Shown in pieces: positions 36,728 through 48,492 of a stretch of 64,000 nucleotides of DNA; the stretch's first letter is position 1; every line of letters starts with the position of its first letter. This stretch comes from Geosiphon pyriformis. Its lineage: Eukaryota > Glomeromycota > Glomeromycetes > Archaeosporales > Geosiphonaceae. The stretch is taken from positions 308,984-372,983 of the forward strand of contig JAAOMT010000200.1 of the NCBI GenBank assembly GCA_016748015.1. Reading direction: 5' to 3'. Made by a program: the position numbers and the translations under genes. The notes beneath the pieces are model-generated. The model did not search any database, was not told where the DNA came from, and saw only the letters and a list, made by a program, of their open reading frames with translations.

Positions 36728-39700
36728 TATATAATTATAAACAAAAATTTTTTTTATCAGATAAAATATTCTAATTTTGGCTTGTATTATCAATTATTTT
36801 TTTTGTAGTAACTGTTATTTATTTAGATTTTTATTTATTTATTTAAGTTAATATAATTGGTAATTCAAATTTTTTGTTATTAGTCTATAAAAATTGGTAA
36901 GTTTTAAAAACTATTAAAATTGGGTTTTTTTATATTTAAAAGTGAGTTTTTGATTGATACTAGATTTTTAAAAATAGTTATAAATAATTAATATTCTTAT
37001 ATAGTGGCTATTGTAATTAATAAAAAGTTTTTATATAATTTAATTTAGTATAATATTGGTTTTTATTAATTAATTATTACTTATTAATATTTTTATATAT
37101 ATTATTATATTATTAATTTCGAAAAAACAAGTTAATTTCATTATAAAACAACTTAATATTTTTATTAAACAATATGATTTAAGATATTACAATATAATCA
37201 ATTGTAAAATCTAGTTAATTTATTAGTTAAAACATTATAATATTTTTAATAGATCTATTATTTAAAATAAATTTAATTAGAATATTGTTTATTTTTATTT
37301 TTGTATATATAATAATAATTAAATATTTTTTATTTATATTGTTTTTTAAATATAACTTTATTTTTTTTATTTTAAAAAGATAAATAACTGTAAAGCTATT
37401 ATTTTAATAATAATTACTAATAATATAGTTTAATTTATATTTTGGTTTTTATGTAAATTTTTAATTTGGTCATATTTTTATTATTGTTATTTTCAAAATT
37501 TGAATTTTTTAAAATATTAAAATAAATAGATTAAAAGTTCTGATAATTGTAATTAGCTTGTTAATTAAAATTTTACATAATTAAAATTTTTAAAAATTAT
37601 TATGTTTTAACTTAATATTAATTAACTTTAAAATTTTAAATACCAGTTTAAATTAGAAATTATTGTTTATTGTTAATATATTCTTTAATTTTGATATTGT
37701 TTTAATATTAGTTTAATAAAAGTAAATATTAATTTTTAGATATTTGTAATAATACATAATAATTATTTTTATATGTTTTCTATATTATTTATATTTAATA
37801 TTAACTAATTAAATATTTTGCATTTATAATAATAATAAGTACATATTTTTGTTTTATAGTTTTAATATAATAAGCAATTTTATTGACTGTTATTAAATTT
37901 TTAATTGTGTTTTTAAGGTGTTTAATAAGTATTGTTTTTTTTAAAAGTTTTTTTTTTTAATTATGATACTTTTTTTTAATGTTTCTATTTTATTTTTTTT
38001 ATAATTATATTAATTATTTAATTATAATTAACTTTTTTTTTAGTTAATTTAAGTATTTTAATAAGATAATATTTACAAAGTTAAATATTATGACTAACAA
38101 ATTTTTGTTTTTGTTTTTTTTTTATTAATGTTAATAATTAATAATATTTATTGAATTTTATTAAGTTATTAAGCATAAAAAAAAATAAGTCTTAATAAAA
38201 GTTTTAATAAATATATTTTTTATAATATAAATTTTTGTTATTATAATATTATTATATTTGATAATTACTATTTTTTAAATTTTATTTTATTATATAAGTA
38301 TTTTTTTAGTTAGATAAGAATGTAATTATAAATTGCATTCAATAAAATTCTCTTAAAAATCTAGTTATTAATAAAAATTGTGTATTAATATAATTTATTA
38401 CATGTTTTTTCTCTTTTTAAAATATTGTTTTATAGTTTTTATTAAACAAAGTTTTTTTACAAGTAAAATAAAGTATTTTGTTTTATTTTTTTGTTATTTT
38501 AAATAACTAAACGGTTTTAATACATATAAGTAACAGTAAAATTTGGTTTTTATTGAGTATTTTTTTATTATTATTATAATAAATTCTTATAAATAAGAGT
38601 TTTTTTTTTATAATTAATACAAATAAGTTTTGGTTATTAATAATATAAATTTTTTAAAATATTATATAAATATTAAACTATTATTGTAATATTGTTTTTT
38701 TTTATTTGATAATATATAAATAAAAATATTAACTTAAAAATTTTTTTTTTAGCTTTAAAATTTAATATTAATAATAAGTTAGTTTTAATATTATTAATTT
38801 ATAAAACTTGGTAAATTTTTATTGTTAACTTTTTATTAAGTTAATAAGTATTTGTTTTAAAATATTTATATATTAATACTTTTACATAGTATTTTTAGTA
38901 ACTTAATTAAAGCTTTTAAATATTTTAATTAAATATAATATTTGTTTTAGATAGTTAATTATTATCAATAAATTCTTAATACTGAATAGCTTTTATAATA
39001 AAAATTCTAATTAGTATAATATTATTAACTTTAAATAAAAAGTTATTAATTTTGTTAATTAAAATTTTGATAATTTTATTAGCAATAATAATATAAGTAT
39101 TAACAATATAATTAATACAACAATATAATTAATTTATAAACTATTATATAATAATATTATTTATTATATTATTATTAAAAATAAGTTTAATTAATTAACT
39201 ATTAACTTTAGTATTAATAAATATAATAATAATGAATTTGTTAATATTTAAAACAGTTTTATTAAAAAAAAAATTATTTTTATTTTTCAATTTAAAAAAA
39301 AAACAACAATAATTTTTAATAATAATTATAAGTAAAATATTGTTGTTATTAAATAGTTAATTTTTAATTATAATAAAAAAACTTAAATAATTCTAGAAAT
39401 TTAAAAACTGTAATTGTTTATTTTCTAAATTTTTAACATATTTTTTATTTGTAAATTAGAAATATTAAAATTAATTGATGAGTAATTACTGTTAATTGTT
39501 AATTTTATTAAACAATTTTAGATTTTAAGTTTTAAAATTAAGCCAAAAATAGTTGTTGTAGTTAAAATTGTGTTTATAATACTAGTTTTTAAGATTGTAA
39601 ATAAGTAATTTGTAATTTTAATTAAAAATATGACAAGTAAACTGGTTAAAATTGTTGTTAAAATATTGTATATAATATTATAATAGTTAATATTATTTTT

Positions 39701-42700
39701 GTAAAGTTCTAAATCCATAATTTAAAATTTGTAATTTGTAATTTAAGTTTTAATTTTCTAATTATTAGTTGTTTAGTTAAAAGTAATAATTAATTTTGAT
39801 ATAATTTTATTTATGGTATTATTTATATAAAAAAACAAAAAATAATAATAGCTTAAAATAATTAATAATAAATAAAAAATTATTAGAACATATAATATTA
39901 AAAATTTTAAAAATTTTAAAAATATTAGCAAAAATATTAGAGATTTTAGAAATGTTAAAAATTTTAATAATAACTTAAAAAAATTAAAAAAATTAAAAAA
40001 ATTTTATATTATAAAGATTTATATATATATAATAAAAGTATTAAAAATTAAAAGAACAAATATATTAAAAATCAAACAAATTTATTTTAATCTTTATTAT
40101 TATTTTAACCAAATTATAACTAATTTAATAAACATATTAATTAAATTATATTTAATATTATCTATTTATAAATCCTAATTTATCTTGTTAAAATTTAAAT
40201 ATTTTTTATATTAATACTATCAACATTAAACATATTAACTTAATAATACTAAAACAATAGCTTTTAATCATAACTATTAATAAAATATTAATTTCTATTT
40301 TTATTGTTTTTATTGTTTTATTAATTGATTAAAAAAATTTTAAGATTATAATATTAAAAATTACTTGGTAAAAATTCAAAAAAAAGTATAGATATAGTCA
40401 TAAAAACTAAAATTGCTTACTAAAAAAATACAAATACCAAAATAAACTAATTATTAAGTTAAAAAAAACATATACTAAATATTATTTATAATTATATTAA
40501 ATCTCTATTTATTATATAAAGAGCTTTATTATTAAAACTTTTAAAATTTTCAGATTATAACAACTATTTACTAAAGCATTAAGTTATAAAACAACCAATT
40601 TATCTAAAAAATCTACTTATAAAAATAACAATAATTATAAATTCGGGTTTTTAGCTATTATAATTAATTAGATAATAAAAATTATAACTAATTTTAAGAA
40701 TAATTGCTATTTTAACTATTTTTATATTATTGTAGTAATAGATATATAACTTGATTATTAGTTAAATATCTATTAATTTTTTGATTAATATTATTATTGA
40801 GCTGTTTTAATTTAATATTTAATTTAAATATTTTGTTTATAATTAATAATAATTTAGATATAATTAGTTTTAAACTTAACTAATTCAAAATTTTTTATTA
40901 ATATAATTGTTGTTTAAAAATTGTCTAAATAAACTGGCTGTATTTATTAAAAAATGTTGTTATACAATTTTTTGATAACTGATTTGAAATTTAAAATATT
41001 ATATAGTATTAATATTAATAACTTAAATTTAATATAAATAATAATAAAAATATTTTAAGTAAATAATAATTATTTTATTATTATTTTGTTAATTAATATT
41101 AAAATACTTTTATAATTAAATAATATTATTGTAATCATTAATATATTAAAAAAATACAGTTTTAAAATTATTTAATAATGTAAATTTAGTGATAAAACTT
41201 TAATAATATGAATTAACTGTATTTTACAACAAATATAAAATTGTTTAAAAAACTTTAGTATTATTTTAATTATTAACAATAATGGCTTTTTATATATTAT
41301 TTAATTAGACTTAAACATTATTTTTTTTGTTAGTAAATTTTTTTAATTTGGTAATTAGAGTATATACTATTAATATTATAAGTAAAAAAAGATATATATA
41401 TTATAGTAAAACTATAAAAATAAATAATATTAATAGTAAATTTATTAGTATAATTAGATTTATTAGATTTTAAATTAATTTTAAAGTTTTAATTGCCAAA
41501 TTTAAGATATAATTAAGTTTATAATAAGATTTTTTTTAATTGTTTCTTAATCTTAATTTTTTTTAAATTTAATGTTTTTTTAATTACAAATAAAATTAAA
41601 ATTAAGTTTTGGTAATAAAAATTGTAATAATAAAAAATTGATAATTTTAACTAAAATTTTTCAAGAAATTCTTATATTTTTTTAATAAAATATTATTTTT
41701 AAAATAGTTTTAAAAGATAAGTTTGGATTTTGCTATAAACATAAATATAATTTTTAATAGAATTTAAATAGTATTATTAAATATATAATAATATAATAAT
41801 TTAAAGATAAAATAACTTAAAACTTATTTTTACAAAGATAAAACTATTTATTTAAATATGACTACTAAAATTTATATTAATAAATTAAACTAATAATTTT
41901 CTGTAATAAGTAAAAAATTTTTTTTAATATATTATAAATTTTTAAGTAAATTTTTAATAGAATACTTACAAAATTATAAAATTAATAATAATTAGTGTAT
42001 TCTTTAATAACTTTGTAAAAATCAAGTTTTATAATTTTTATATTAATAATTTTCTCTAAATTATGTTTAATTTTTTTATTAATATAGAAATTAAATATAA
42101 ATTTTATTGGTAAATAATTAATAAATAATTTTAATTTTTTCTAAAAATGTTTATATAATGTTTTTATAAATCTCAAATAATTAGTTTTTATAAATTTTAA
42201 TTTTGCTACTTTGTTAATTATTATTAACTAGTGCTTTGTTTTTTGTAAATTATATTTTATAAAAAACATTAAATATTATAGCTAAATTCTAAAGTTTTTG
42301 GAATTTTTTATAATTTGGTATTTAATTTTATTGGATTATTAAATTAAAAATTTATTTAAAGATTTTAATAATGAAATCTTTTATATAATAGACAAAATTT
42401 TAATATAATAGTTGATAATATTTAGTATTTAATTTTTTTAGTATAATATTTGGTTTATTCTAATGTTTTTTATCTTTTTGATAATTAATTTTAGTTTTTT
42501 AACTATAATTTATATTTTTTTTAATGTTTTTTATTAGACAATTCTTAATATTATAATCTTAACACTTTTTTTTAATTAATTAATAAACAAAATAAATAAA
42601 CAATAAAAAAACAATAAAATAAAAATAAAAATTAGTATTTTATTAATAGTTATAATTAAAAGCTATTGTTTTAATATTTTTAATTATATAGTATTAATAT

Positions 42701-42959
42701 AATTAAATTTTAATAAATTAAGTATAAATTTAAAAACAATAGTTTAGATATAATAAATTAATATCTTTATTAAATAATAATTAATGTTAAATATTGAATT
42801 AGCTATTAAATTTTGTGATAAAAGAAAAAACTAAACTTGTTTTTAATTAAATTTGTTTATTTTCAAGATAATTTGGTTTTTTATTTTTAATATTTCTGTT
42901 ATATATACATAAATTTTTGTTATATAAAATTATTAATATTTTGTTTTCTATATAAATAA
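36728..42959. other. Large AT desert with bleached repeats
   Basis: About 6.2 kb of almost only A and T. No gene is readable; the 66-codon minus-strand ORF at 39518-39718 is low complexity. At least one part (40180-40650) is a bleached LTR. The block at 42237-42282 repeats 4318-4365. A few GC-bearing words (GTAATAGATATA near 40735) could be remnants of element coding DNA, but I could not confirm this. Confidence 0.6.
40180..40650 (+). repeat. Bleached LTR, related to 1-624 and 30690-31200
   Basis: 40254-40295 aligns without gaps to 30720-30761 in the solo LTR: 10 of 42 bases differ, and 9 of these are C-to-T or G-to-A. Farther on, TCTCTATTTATTATATAAAG matches TCTCTGTCTATTATACAAAG at about 480 with three differences, again all G-to-A or C-to-T. 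ACTTGGTAAAAATTC matches GCCTGGTAAAAGACC at about 338. Ends are not defined. Confidence 0.75.
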
Positions 42960-43122
42960 TAATAATTATTAACAATAAATATTGGAAAAACTTTCTCTTG
43001 TTAATCTTCTGTTCATGACAAGAGCAATAAAATTTGTCGAAGATATAGCATTTTTCCTTTTATTTTTTCTTTCACCTCTTTTTTCGTTAGTTATTTCTTC
43101 AGATACTTTTATTTTTGTTATT

Positions 43123-43185
43123 ATGGAACCTGTGAGCACATCTGCTGATGGTTCTAGTGCTAGTACAACTGGTTTGGGAACCCAT
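43123..43185 (+). pseudogene. LINE-E ORF1, part 1 (before Gypsy-1)
   Basis: The first 21 codons, MEPVSTSADGSS..., align with the LINE-B start MNPVGSSAGTSS. They are interrupted by the Gypsy-1 LTR after CCAT. Confidence 0.8.
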
Positions 43186-43992
43186 TGTTACCAGAGGTTT
43201 TTGGTCTCTTTTCTTGAATATTGTTAATGTTGATTTGCTGTGAATTTATGTGTTCTAGAAGTAGTTAAACCTCCAATAACTGAATTTATCTTCAAATTAT
43301 TTCCTATAATTTAAACTGCTGGGCTTATAAGTAGAATGGCCAATTCCTTGCCAGTTACTTTATGTAGTTACATTGTAGTAAATGTTAACTCTTTCCCAAG
43401 AATTGCTTGTCTGAAAGCTCACTAAAAATATGTAATTATTTTGCTGTAAAAGTTAACTCTTTTACAGAAATCTTGTCTGTAGGCTACTCTAATAATTTAA
43501 GAATTTGGTTTTCAAATATTTTAATTTTTATTTGAATATGTAAAAGGTGATTTGTTTCAATTAAGATATCTAAAGTAAGATACTATAGTAAGATACTATA
43601 AGAAAATACATTTTTTTGAAGAGAGAAGCTCTTTTTTTATACAACTTGTTGTAGTATTAGTCTTTGAACTTGCACTTTTTTTTTGCTCCAATTTCGGTGA
43701 ACTAAAGATACATTTTGGTGAACTACAAGTTATTTCCACGAATTATTGATTATTTCGGCCAATTTTCTATTAATTTCAGCGAATTTTGACTATATTAAAT
43801 GGTTCAGGGTATTGTGTAATTTGATCATCTTAATTTCTATAATACAAATCGGATTATTGATTGAGTAATGATATTTGATAATTTAATTAAATAATAAGTG
43901 ATAATCGAAATAATAATAATATATGCTAATTAATAATAGGAATTATGAGGGTAATTTCATGCTAATTAATAGCTAAAATTCTATTGGTAACA
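43186..43992 (-). repeat. Gypsy-1 LTR (3' LTR in element sense)
   Basis: 807 bases. It aligns with 51946-52906 apart from a 153-base segment missing here. It contains five ATTTCRGYGAAYT-like motifs at 43691, 43712, 43732, 43752 and 43773. Confidence 0.95.
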
Positions 43993-44680
43993 TAATCTCC
44001 TCCTTAAAACTGAGCTCCGTCAAAGTCCAAGCACTATCTGTAATATTAAGATAGTAATCCAAGATAATTGAAGTAATCTGGTCCAAAAATTGTTGAAATT
44101 TTGGTTTTGTGAGCTTTCCAATGTATTGAATCTTTATTGGATGGAGTATTGGGTTTTGTAAGACATTTTCACAAGTGTTGAATAAATTATAGAGTCTAAA
44201 TGCTGCTTTAAGTTTATAGTGAGTGTTTGTTAGTCTAGCTATTGTCTTGAATTCATTGTGAATTTGTTTTTGTATAGCCTTACGAGTAATGTTGGTTGCT
44301 TCAAGTTCTAGTTTTCGTTCATAAAGTGTTTTTCCAATATGAAAATATCTATATATAAGAGTATGTTCATTGTTCTGTTCATTGAGGAGTAATAAAAGTT
44401 TTTGTTGCATTGTGGTATTTGGTGAAATGTTAATAAGGGCAGATAAAAGGTTTTTTTTTAGTGCTTGCTTCAAAAGTTCTGGTAATTGATTTCCAAAGTA
44501 ACTTTTTGTTTTTTTTCTATAGGGGTGATAATTCTGAGAATTATTTACTACTGGGGCTGTGATTTTTTTCTGAATGTAATTAATTTGACTTCTATTAATT
44601 ATTATAGATAAGTTAAGAAGTGTTTTCAAAGCTAACATTAATTTTTGGGATATTTGTTGAATATTTCGGGGAATAATCAT
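43973..44680 (-). CDS. Gypsy-1 extra ORF after integrase (unknown function)
   Basis: An uninterrupted 235-codon ORF starting about 185 bases after the pol stop (TAA at 44864-44866) and ending 20 bases inside the 3' LTR. It is basic and mostly helical-looking, without Cys clusters, signal peptide or clear membrane segment, so it does not look like an envelope protein. The Gypsy-2 ORF at 61857-62591 is homologous: KAAFRLYNLFNTCENVLQN against KAAYQLYVAFQHCPNVLLN, followed by IQYIG/VNSIG, plus YRYFHIG against YWFYKIG upstream. It is the only Gypsy-1 ORF without a stop, which is notable given the state of pol. The function is not known to me; a structural, regulatory or RNA-binding role is possible. 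Confidence 0.7.
   Translation of the reverse strand: MIIPRNIQQISQKLMLALKTLLNLSIIINRSQINYIQKKITAPVVNNSQNYHPYRKKTKSYFGNQLPELLKQALKKNLLSALINISPNTTMQQKLLLLLNEQNNEHTLIYRYFHIGKTLYERKLELEATNITRKAIQKQIHNEFKTIARLTNTHYKLKAAFRLYNLFNTCENVLQNPILHPIKIQYIGKLTKPKFQQFLDQITSIILDYYLNITDSAWTLTELSFKEEIMLPIEF
43993..44006 (-). promoter_or_regulatory. Gypsy-1 polypurine tract
   Basis: On the minus strand TTAAGGAGGAGATTA stands directly before the 3' LTR start TGTTACC, the expected place for plus-strand priming. It overlaps the extra ORF. Confidence 0.75.
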
Positions 44681-44863
44681 GATAAAAATGACTAACTAAT
44701 AAACAAAAATTTGAAAAAAGAATAAAGAAAATTATTTTTGGGTATAGGGTTTTTATTTGTTTTTGGGTTTGAATGTTTCTTCTAATTATTTACTATTTTT
44801 GATTTATATTTTGTGTATTTTGAAGAGGTTTGTGAAAATGTTAAATTAAGTGTTCAAGTTTGG

Positions 44864-46030
44864 TTATTGTTCTATTATAATTATTGGTTCTAAATTTCGG
44901 AAAATATTTTCAGAATTAATTAAAGAGGAATGTATACCAATTTGTAAAATTAATGGTTCAGGATTGTTTCTAGAGTAATAGTGTTTCAATTGATCTCTAT
45001 GTGCAACTTTTGCTAGTACTTTGTCATTAAGTCTTAATTTGTATGATCTATTGCCTAGAATTTCGTAAATATAAAATGGTTCATCCCATTTATGTTCAAA
45101 TTTTCCACTCCATTGTTTTTCAGCCTTATCTCTGTGTAAGAGAACTTTATTTCTAACTTTAAATTTGTTGATAACTAGTGGCAGTTTGTTGTTATGTCTT
45201 TCTTTTTGTAGGGCTTGGAAGTGTTTAATATAAGTGGCTGCTATGTGTTTTTTTCCTTCTAATGTACTAAGGAGAGTGTAGACTCTTCTTTGGAGTGTTT
45301 TTTAGAAGTTTTTTTCATTGATTGGTTGCACTGAATATGTTTTCACTGTGAAATTAATTGGTAATATTGCTGTTCTTTTATAAGTAAGATCAAATAGTAT
45401 GTGTTTCATAATATCTTGTTTTAGTGTTCTGTATGCTAATAATACTAATATAATAAAGATATCCTATTTCTGCCCAAAATCTGTTAAGACTTTGGCTAAA
45501 GATTTACACAATGTTCTGTTGAACTGTTCTACAAGTCCATTTGTTTGAGAGTGATAAAGTGATGATAAAAGTCTTTTGACATTAAATCGTTCACAAATTT
45601 TTTGTATCAAGTTGTTCACAAAATGTGTTCCTTAATCAGATAAAAGTTCAATTGGGCATCCATGTCTACAAATAATGTCCTTATAAATGAAATTTGCTAT
45701 TGATTTTGCATCTGCTCTTTGAATGGCTCTAGCTTCAGACCATTTGGTAAAATAATCTACTGCAACTGCAATATAACAATTTCCTTGAATTGTGATAAGT
45801 AATGGTCCAATTAAATTAATTTCAACTCTGTCAAAAAGTTGTCCAACTTTGATTGGATTTAAAGGTTCTGTGGAACAAGTTTCTTTTCTTCTTTGACAAC
45901 TATTACAAGATTCTACATATTGTCAAATGTCTTTTTACATGTGAGACCAAAAATAATGTTCAAGAGTTTTTTGAATTGTTCCATCTCTTCCCAAGTGTGC
46001 TAAAGAAGAATCTGTGTGCATGTTGTATAG
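44864..46030 (-). pseudogene. Gypsy-1 integrase
   Basis: The HHCC zinc domain has H...H at 46022-45990 (HTDSSLAH) and CNSC near 45921. The core has VDYFTKW (about 45760), LLSD followed by a stop and GTHF (about 45635; Gypsy-2 has SDQGTHF with CAG here), and GLVEQFNR (about 45525). The DDE triad is thus present. The C-terminal part has KVLLHRDKAEKQWSGKF (about 45110-45150) and KVAHRDQLKHYY. The frame ends at TAA 44864. Several stops (TAA, TGA, TAG) make it inactive. Confidence 0.88.
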
Positions 46031-46383
46031 AATTGTTTTTTTCTCATTTTCTTGTACTAATCTGAGTGATTGGTTTGGATTTCTGTGATTTTTGTAATAA
46101 ATTTTGTTGTAGTATATGAAATATTGTTTGGATTGGTGTTGTAATCAATGTTTTTTACTTGAAGACCAATTTTTTGGTATGGTAAGAGTTTCCAAATAGT
46201 TTTTAAGATTGTTGTAATTTTTAGAATCCATTGTTGTTTTGTTATTTGTTGGTAAGTTAGAAAGTTGTAGTGAATTTGTTGATATTATTAATCTTGTCTC
46301 ATTCTTGAAAGGCTATCAACATTGGTATGTAATTTTCTTGATTTGTGGTATACAATATATTTGTAATCTGCTAAGAAATCATT

Positions 46384-47690
46384 CTATCGAGACTGTTTGG
46401 CACTTTGTTCAGTTTTCTTTTTATTGAGCCATTTGAGACCAATATTGTTAGTTATGATGTTAAATTCTTTTTTATTCTTTAAATATTGTTGAAAATGTTT
46501 AAGAGCCCAAATGACTGTGGCAGCTTCTAATTCAGTTGAGCCATATTTGAGTTTTGTTGGCTTGAATGTTCTACTGACATAGACAATGACTTGTTCTTGG
46601 CCATTTTTATCCAATTGTGATAAAATAGCACCAAATGCTATATGTAAAGCATCAGTGGCTAGTTGAAATTGTTTGTTGAAATCTGGATAAGCAAAAACTG
46701 GGGCTGTTGTTAATTTTGACTTGAGGGTTTCAAAAGCTTTTTGTTGTTCTTCAATCCATTGGTATGGCATGTTTTTGTTGGTAAGATAGTTGAGTAGTTT
46801 GGCAATTTCTGAGAATTTTTTTATGAAATTTCGATAGTAAAAGACTAATTCTACAAATTCTCGTAGCTCTGTAGTATTTTTGGGGATTTGAAAGTTTTTG
46901 ACAGCATTGATTGTTTCAGAGTTTGGTTTGACTCCATTTTTGCTAACAATGTGCCCAAGAAAGATTAAACTTGTTTTTCCAAAGTGACATTTCTCAATAT
47001 TCAACTTCAATTCTGCTTTCTGTAATTGTTAAAAAACTTTTCACAAGTGAATAAGATGAGCTTCAAAGCTTGGTGAATATACATTAGTGTCATTAAAATA
47101 AATAGCTACTGATTGCCACAAAAGTCTTTCATATACAACATCCATGAGTTATTGGAATGTTGTTGGTGTATTGCAGAGTCTAAAAAGCATAACATTGAAC
47201 TCATAGTTTCCTTCTTGGGTGGTAAATGCTGTTTTGGTTCGATCTTTTAGGTTCATTTCGACTTGTCAGTATCCACTTTCCAAGTCTAAAGTTGAAAAGA
47301 ACTTGGCTTTTTTAGAGCATCTAACATGTCATTAATTTTTGACAGAGAGTAGGTATCTCTAATTGTAATACTATTCAGTTGTCAATAGTCAATACAAAAT
47401 CTGATTTTTCCGTTTTTCTTTTTGACAAAAACTACTGGTGAGGCCCAAGGACTTCTTGATGGTTAAATTAATCCGTTATTGAGCATTCTTTAGATCTCTT
47501 CTCTAATAAATTGGTGGCTAGCAGATAAAACTTGATAGGCTTGTTGTTATTTTGGTGGAGCATCTTCTGTGTGAATCTAATGTTGAACAATATCAGTTTT
47601 TCCAAGATTATTGTTGTTTTTTGCAAATATATCTGCAAATTCAGCTATCAGTTGTTTCAATTGTCTTTGTTGTTGGAGTTTCAAGAGACC
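46384..47690 (-). pseudogene. Gypsy-1 reverse transcriptase and RNase H
   Basis: RT begins with LKQLIAEFADIFAK near 47670 and has SRSPWASPVVFVKKKNGK, then FCIDY-stop-QLNS (TGA for CGA). The active site at 47089-47100 reads YFND; the family has YxDD, so the first Asp is Asn (GAT to AAT). The open piece 46384-47010 holds the thumb (KCHFGKTSLIFLGHIVS) and RNase H: TDALHIAFGAILSQ, STELEAA, then FNIITNN, where TD would be expected. Two catalytic sites are lost by G-to-A. A local frameshift lies near the segment before YFND. Confidence 0.9.
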
Positions 47691-48131
47691 TATGTTGATT
47701 CAAGAGAGTTTTTTTTCTAACAGATAATAGTTTTCAGTAGTAGGAATGATGTTTAGATTTGGAAGTAGTGTATGTCTTATAATTTCGATGAAATTAAAAA
47801 CAATTTAAGGGTTTTCATTTTGAAAGATGTTACTGTGTATGATTTCAATCTCTAGTTTGTTTAATAAGACAATGAAGTAATTATTGGGATTGTAGAATAT
47901 AATTCAGAATTTTTTCATTCCTTTGGGAATATAAACGTTTGAGATTGAGATTTCATGCTTTAAACAGATTTGTTTATTGGATTCAAAGATTTGTTGGGTA
48001 GTAGTGGGTTTTGAGCAAGTGTAAATTTCGTGATGTTTACCAAAAAGTGAAATAGTGATTGGTTAGAGAAGTTGAAGAATCTGGTAAGATTCATTCTGTG
48101 TATTGAGAGCTATGTTTACTGGTACTGTAAA

Positions 48132-48460
48132 TCATCCAGTTGAACCAAAACCTTGCATTTCTCTTTCACTTTTTCCCAATTGTTTTCTATTGTTGACTGA
48201 TTGTAGACCTAAAATGTTGATTAAGGATAGGTAAATTGCTTGGGCAATTTTTTCAGCATGTTCAATCCTAAATGGTTTGTCTGTTTCATTCTGTAGCATA
48301 ATAGTAATGTCTCCAGTATATCTTGCATCTATAACTTCTCTTCTAATGTTAATTTTTTTGCTTGCCAATGATAATCTGGATGCAATTTAAACTATTGCTT
48401 CAGGTGGAATTTCAAGAGCAATTTTTAGATTGATTTTTGTCAAAGACTTTGGTTGGAGAA
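48132..48460 (-). pseudogene. Gypsy-1 dUTPase-like domain in pol
   Basis: On the minus strand the peptide LEIPPEAIV-stop-IASRLSLA, then EVIDARYTGDI, then DKPFRIEHAEKIAQ carries the core of the trimeric dUTPase family. It has the IAxRSxLA-type motif, the G/E-VID-x-x-Y-x-G motif with the substrate-contacting Tyr, and the (G)DRIAQ-type motif. The stop is TAA for CAA. It sits between the unknown region and RT. dUTPase cleaves dUTP to dUMP and keeps uracil out of new DNA; some retroviruses and a minority of retrotransposons carry one. The C-terminal Gly-rich motif may be represented by MQGFGSTG at the end of the open piece. I am confident of the fold, less of past activity. Confidence 0.82.
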
Positions 48461-48492
48461 CCAAAATATCTTTTTCTGAGTATCTTAGATCA

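Noticed and set aside
40735-40900. Bleached integrase core (GTAGTAATAGATATA resembling an IVVID-type core)
   Set aside because: Only a few codons resemble an integrase and no downstream DDE residues could be placed, so it was not called.
43973-44680. Envelope protein in the post-integrase ORF
   Set aside because: No signal peptide, transmembrane segment, Cys pattern or furin-like site is visible; the position alone does not make it an envelope.
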